Part shown: in pieces, positions 18,634 through 21,268 of the stretch | Layout: each line of letters begins with the position of its first letter | Position numbering within the stretch: position 1 is the first letter of the stretch | Assembly (NCBI GenBank): GCA_947088135.1 | Contig: CAMUFJ010000031.1 | Location: forward strand, 1 to 21,268 | DNA from: an uncultured Clostridia bacterium | GTDB lineage: Bacteria; Bacillota; Clostridia; Christensenellales; Borkfalkiaceae | Reading direction: 5' to 3' | Length of the DNA: 21,268 nt | Position numbers and translations under genes: made by a program | The notes under the pieces: model-generated | What the model saw: the letters and a program-made list of their open reading frames with translations, nothing else | What the model was told of the DNA's origin: nothing | Database searches by the model: none

Positions 18634-20298
18634 TTATTTCTCTTCTTTGGTGGTCGTTTTAGTCGTTTTCTTGGGAGCCGACTTGGAAGCCGTCTTGGGA
18701 GCTGCCTTCGGTGCAGTCTTAGGCGCAGTCTTAGGCGTAGCCTTAGGTGCAGCCTTAGGCGCCGCTTTGGGTTCCGCCTTGGTTTCCGTCTTGGGCTCTT
18801 CCTTGGATTCCTCCTTGGGCTCTTCGGGAGCAACTACGGGTGCGACCTCGGGAACCGCTTCGGGAACGACTTCGGGCGCCGCAACTGTCTCGGTCACTTC
18901 CTCGACGGGAGCGGCTTCCACGGGAACGTCTGCAACGGGAGCTTCCACGACGGGGGCTTCCGCAACCGCCGCACTCTCTTCCTTCTTCGCCGCAAGCTTC
19001 GCGTCGCGCTTCGCTTGCTTCTTCATTTCCTTGGTGATAACGCGAGCCGCGTCGATCTGCGCCTTCATTTCCTGAGGCGTAGGAGGCACGAACGCCGCGC
19101 CCTCCGCATTCTCGGGGATCACGTCATAGTGCTCGTCGCGCTCCAACATGGTCGCTTCGGTATAACCGTCGAAGAGGTGAATATGCTTCGCGTCGAACGC
19201 AAGTTCCACGATCTCGCCGAGGTTGACGGTTGCGCGGGAAGAAATCTTCGCGATCATTTGCGCCGCATTGTCGACAATAGAGCCCTTGTCGTTTTCATAG
19301 TCCAGATCGCAGTAAATCTGCGTTTCCGCACCGAGTTTTTCGATAACCTCGATACGCGCCTTGACAAGCGTTTCGGGCGAGTTGGAGATGAACAGATCGT
19401 CCTCGTGAATGTCCTCGGGACGAACGCCGAGTGTGACCTCTTTGCCGGTGTTGCAGTATTCGTCAAAGTTCTTGATCTTGGCAACGATCGCCTTGGGAAG
19501 AACGATCTTGTTGTTTCCGATGAAATTGACGTAAACTTTACCTTTCTCCTCGGTAATGGTCGCCTTACGGAAGAAGTTCATCTGAGGCGTGCCGATGAAG
19601 CCCGCAACGAAGAGGTTGATGGGATAATCGTACAAGTTCTGAGGGGTGTCTACCTGTTGCATGAAGCCGTCTTTCATAACGACGATACGCGTACCCATTG
19701 TCATAGCCTCGATTTGGTCGTGCGTAACGTAAATGAAGGTGGTAGCTAAACGAACGTGAAGCTTGGAGATCTCCGTTCTCATCTGCGCACGGAGTTTCGC
19801 GTCGAGGTTGGACAAAGGCTCGTCGAGCAAGAACACCTTGGGCTCGCGGACAATCGTACGGCCGAGCGCAACACGCTGACGCTGACCGCCGGAAAGCGCC
19901 TTGGGCTTACGGGAAAGATAATCGGTGATGCCGAGGATCTCAGCCGCAGCTTTAACTTTCTCGTTGATCACTTCCTTGGGTACTTTTCTAAGCTTCAAGC
20001 CGAACGCCATATTATCGTAAACGGACATATGAGGATAGAGCGCGTAGTTCTGGAAAACCATTGCGATATCTCTGTCCTTGGGAACGACGTCGTTCACAAG
20101 CTTGCCGTCGATATACAGCTCGCCCGAAGAAATTTCTTCGAGCCCTGCGATCATACGGAGGGTCGTGGACTTACCGCAACCGGAAGGTCCTACGAATACG
20201 ATGAATTCCTTATCCCGAATATCGAGGCAGAAGTTGAAAACCGCCTGATTTCCGCCGGGATAAATCTTGTTAATGCCTTTCAGCAACAAACCGGACAT
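18634..20298 (-). CDS. MsmX/UgpC-type carbohydrate ABC transporter ATPase with histone-H1-like tail
   Basis: 554 residues; family members are about 360-385. The ATPase domain is complete: Walker A GPSGCGKST (37-45), Q-loop Q83, signature LSGGQ (135-139), Walker B VFLLDE (155-160) and switch His H193. A TOBE/MalK-type regulatory domain follows (about 235-380, including LGVRPEDIH). Such ATPases energise sugar importers and are often shared by several permeases, which fits the absence of permease genes here. Beyond about 385 is an extension of roughly 170 residues: a Lys/Ala helix (411-440), a Glu/Pro/Ala/Val section (441-500), and a basic tail of xxPK repeats (501-554). The GGGAG ribosome binding site is eight bases before ATG 20298. 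It has its own promoter, a palindromic site and a terminator. Confidence 0.95.
   Translation of the reverse strand: MSGLLLKGINKIYPGGNQAVFNFCLDIRDKEFIVFVGPSGCGKSTTLRMIAGLEEISSGELYIDGKLVNDVVPKDRDIAMVFQNYALYPHMSVYDNMAFGLKLRKVPKEVINEKVKAAAEILGITDYLSRKPKALSGGQRQRVALGRTIVREPKVFLLDEPLSNLDAKLRAQMRTEISKLHVRLATTFIYVTHDQIEAMTMGTRIVVMKDGFMQQVDTPQNLYDYPINLFVAGFIGTPQMNFFRKATITEEKGKVYVNFIGNNKIVLPKAIVAKIKNFDEYCNTGKEVTLGVRPEDIHEDDLFISNSPETLVKARIEVIEKLGAETQIYCDLDYENDKGSIVDNAAQMIAKISSRATVNLGEIVELAFDAKHIHLFDGYTEATMLERDEHYDVIPENAEGAAFVPPTPQEMKAQIDAARVITKEMKKQAKRDAKLAAKKEESAAVAEAPVVEAPVADVPVEAAPVEEVTETVAAPEVVPEAVPEVAPVVAPEEPKEESKEEPKTETKAEPKAAPKAAPKATPKTAPKTAPKAAPKTASKSAPKKTTKTTTKEEK
18671..18790 (-). repeat. Ten degenerate 12-bp tandem repeats coding for xxPK units
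   Basis: Ten consecutive 12-base units, read on the plus strand as variants of TTAGGCGCAGTC, encode the four-residue Ala/Thr-Ala-Pro-Lys motif of the ABC ATPase tail. A repeat like this can change copy number by slippage without breaking the frame. Confidence 0.85.
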
Positions 20299-20331
20299 AA
20301 ATGTTTCTCCCTTATGGTTGATGTTACTACT

Positions 20332-20360
20332 ATTTTACTCGATTTTACAGGAAAATACAA
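20332..20360 (-). promoter_or_regulatory. Promoter for the ABC ATPase gene
   Basis: Minus strand TTGTAT (20355-20360), 17 bases, TAAAAT (20332-20337); leader about 27 bases. A second possible promoter, TTGCAC (20394-20399), 17 bases, TTATAG (20371-20376), has its -35 inside the palindrome. Confidence 0.6.
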
Positions 20361-20390
20361 TAGGCAAATGCTATAAACTTTTCTTTTGTT

Positions 20391-20409
20391 TTTGTGCAAA
20401 TTGCACAAA
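20391..20409. promoter_or_regulatory. Perfect 19-bp palindrome upstream of the ABC ATPase gene (operator candidate)
   Basis: TTTGTGCAAATTGCACAAA, nine perfect pairs around one central base. It lies upstream of the nearer promoter and overlaps the -35 of the farther one, so it could mediate activation or repression by a dimeric regulator. The family of regulator is not evident. Confidence 0.65.
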
Positions 20410-20527
20410 AAATATCATATATTCCCCCCGTCACTTCGTACAAATTGACCAAAACGGATCTGGCATTTTGACAAAAAAGAAAACGACAGGCAAAAGCATT
20501 CGCGGTCGGCGTCTGAAAAAAAGGTAT

Positions 20528-20554
20528 AAAAAAACAGCGGGCTTTATTGCCCGC
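20528..20554 (-). terminator. Intrinsic terminator of the rpoA-rplQ operon
   Basis: GCGGGC/GCCCGC arms around a 6-base loop, followed on the minus strand by TG and seven T residues, directly after the rplQ stop. Confidence 0.85.
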
Positions 20555-20560
20555 CGATTT

Positions 20561-21067
20561 TTAAACCAATTCGATAATTGCGGTTTCCGCCGCATCGCCG
20601 CGGCGCTGACCGAGCAAATAAATTCTCGTATAACCGCCGCCCTGTCCGAGCTCCTCTTTGCGTTGCGCATACTTGGGCGCGATCTCGTTGAACAGCTTCT
20701 CCATAAGGGGATGCTGGATCTGCTCGGTGCGCGCTTTGTATTCGCTCTTCTTCTCGTTGAAGCCCTTGATCTCCTGCAAGTCGTACGTCTTTGCCATGAT
20801 GGCACGGCGTGCCGCAAGCTTTTTAGGGCCGTCTTTATAGCTCGTCGTTTTGATTTCCTTGCCCTTCTTGTCTTTGGCAACGACTTCGATCTCTACGACG
20901 TCGGCATAGGTGTTGACGGCTTTCGTGATGAGCTTCTCTACATAAGACTGCACCTCTTTTGCGCGAGCCGCCGTGGTTTCGATTTTTCCGTACCAAAGAA
21001 GCTGAGAAGCCTGATTCCTGAGAATTGCCATTCTCTGCTTTGTGGTTCTGCCTAATTTACCCGGCAT
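20561..21067 (-). CDS. rplQ: 50S ribosomal protein L17 (bL17), long form
   Basis: Large-subunit protein near the exit-tunnel region. The N-terminal family signature MPGKLGRTTKQRMAILRNQ is followed by the second conserved block KIETTAARAKEVQSYVEKLI, and the C-terminal GGYTRIYLLGQRRGDAAETAIIELV closes the fold. At 168 residues it is about 50 longer than the B. subtilis protein. The extra part is a charged, lysine-rich insert between about residues 60 and 140, as seen in several clostridial groups. ATG 21067 lies three bases after the rpoA stop, with AAAGGAGGA in the end of rpoA as ribosome binding site. This is the conserved end of the alpha operon. Confidence 0.97.
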   Translation of the reverse strand: MPGKLGRTTKQRMAILRNQASQLLWYGKIETTAARAKEVQSYVEKLITKAVNTYADVVEIEVVAKDKKGKEIKTTSYKDGPKKLAARRAIMAKTYDLQEIKGFNEKKSEYKARTEQIQHPLMEKLFNEIAPKYAQRKEELGQGGGYTRIYLLGQRRGDAAETAIIELV

Positions 21068-21070
21068 CTT

Positions 21071-21268
21071 TTAATCCTCCTTTTTTTCAAGTGTAAGACC
21101 GTACGCTTCCAGCTTCTGCATGACTTCGTCCAAAGACTTTTTGCCGAGGTTTCTCACCTTCAACATCTCGTCTTCCGTCTTGCGGCACAGGTCCTCCACC
21201 GTGTGAATGTTCGCTCTCTTTAAACAGTTGTAGGAACGTACGGAAAAATCCATATCCTCAATCTTCAT
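21071..21268 (-). CDS. rpoA: RNA polymerase alpha subunit, C-terminal domain only (5' part outside window)
   Basis: The visible 65 residues are the alpha-CTD that contacts UP elements and activators: the IEDMDFSVRSYNCLKRANIHTVEDL block with the DNA-binding Arg (in SVRSYNCLKRA), then KVRNLGKKSLDEVMQKLEAYGL. The Met at the right edge is internal, not the start, since the full protein is about 310-320 residues. Followed by rplQ as in the standard order. Confidence 0.97.
   Translation of the reverse strand: MKIEDMDFSVRSYNCLKRANIHTVEDLCRKTEDEMLKVRNLGKKSLDEVMQKLEAYGLTLEKKED

Noticed and set aside
18647..19075. Ala/Gly/Ser-rich plus-strand frame of 142 codons
   Set aside because: It is a by-product of the 12-bp repeats in the ABC ATPase tail read on the opposite strand.
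20267..21055. 262-codon plus-strand frame
   Set aside because: It is antisense to rplQ and its terminator, which are certain.
21266..21268. ATG at the right edge as a start codon of a 65-residue protein
   Set aside because: The sequence is the alpha-CTD of RpoA and the Met is internal; the gene continues outside the window.

Overview
The window reads as chromosomal core plus light accessory DNA from a Gram-positive, anaerobic member of the Clostridia (Bacillota), probably an uncultured gut lineage. The reasons are purine-rich GGAGG ribosome binding sites, sigma-A promoters with near-consensus hexamers and 17-18 base spacers, a reverse rubrerythrin, CotF-like coat genes, a SigB/SigF-type sigma operon, and the long clostridial form of ribosomal protein bL17. 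The order (for example Christensenellales) is a guess from gene flavour. I found no tRNA, rRNA, CRISPR array, transposase or phage gene.

Layout. 1-2909 (minus): argS, a HAD phosphatase one base behind it, then a rubrerythrin with its own promoter and a palindromic operator candidate; the rubrerythrin runs off the left edge. 3054-4154 (plus): ychF, divergent from argS with back-to-back promoters. 4213-5646 (minus): an orphan Wzz/PCP-like membrane protein. 5795-6699 (minus): two small coat-type genes, an uncharacterised 50-residue ORF, and a gene-free stretch that folds into an elaborate RNA ending in an intrinsic terminator. 6740-8831: nth (apparently leaderless), a DUF3343 Se/S-carrier-like protein, and a divergent cysteine-desulfurase-like enzyme. 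8846-9415: two small divergent clostridial proteins. 9433-11874 (minus): an S41 protease and a PucR/CdaR-type regulator. 12212-14410 (plus): an 8-TM protein with a long disordered region and a distinctive C-terminal domain.

14457-16211 (minus) is the most unusual region: four genes joined by ATGA overlaps, in the order STAS antagonist, RsbW-like protein lacking its ATP-binding residues, SigB/F-type sigma, and a second HATPase-fold protein. It looks like a partner-switching module in which the usual single kinase has been split or duplicated and degenerated. 16339-18465 (minus): a 10-TM-type metal/arsenic exporter and a degenerate glycerol-1-phosphate-dehydrogenase-like protein, behind a promoter with a palindrome over its start point. 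18634-20298 (minus): an MsmX/UgpC-type sugar ABC ATPase with a histone-H1-like tail, controlled from a region with a perfect 19-bp palindrome. 20561-21268 (minus): rplQ and the 3' end of rpoA.

All assignments come from reading motifs and translated sequence by eye. No database search, folding program or composition calculation was run.
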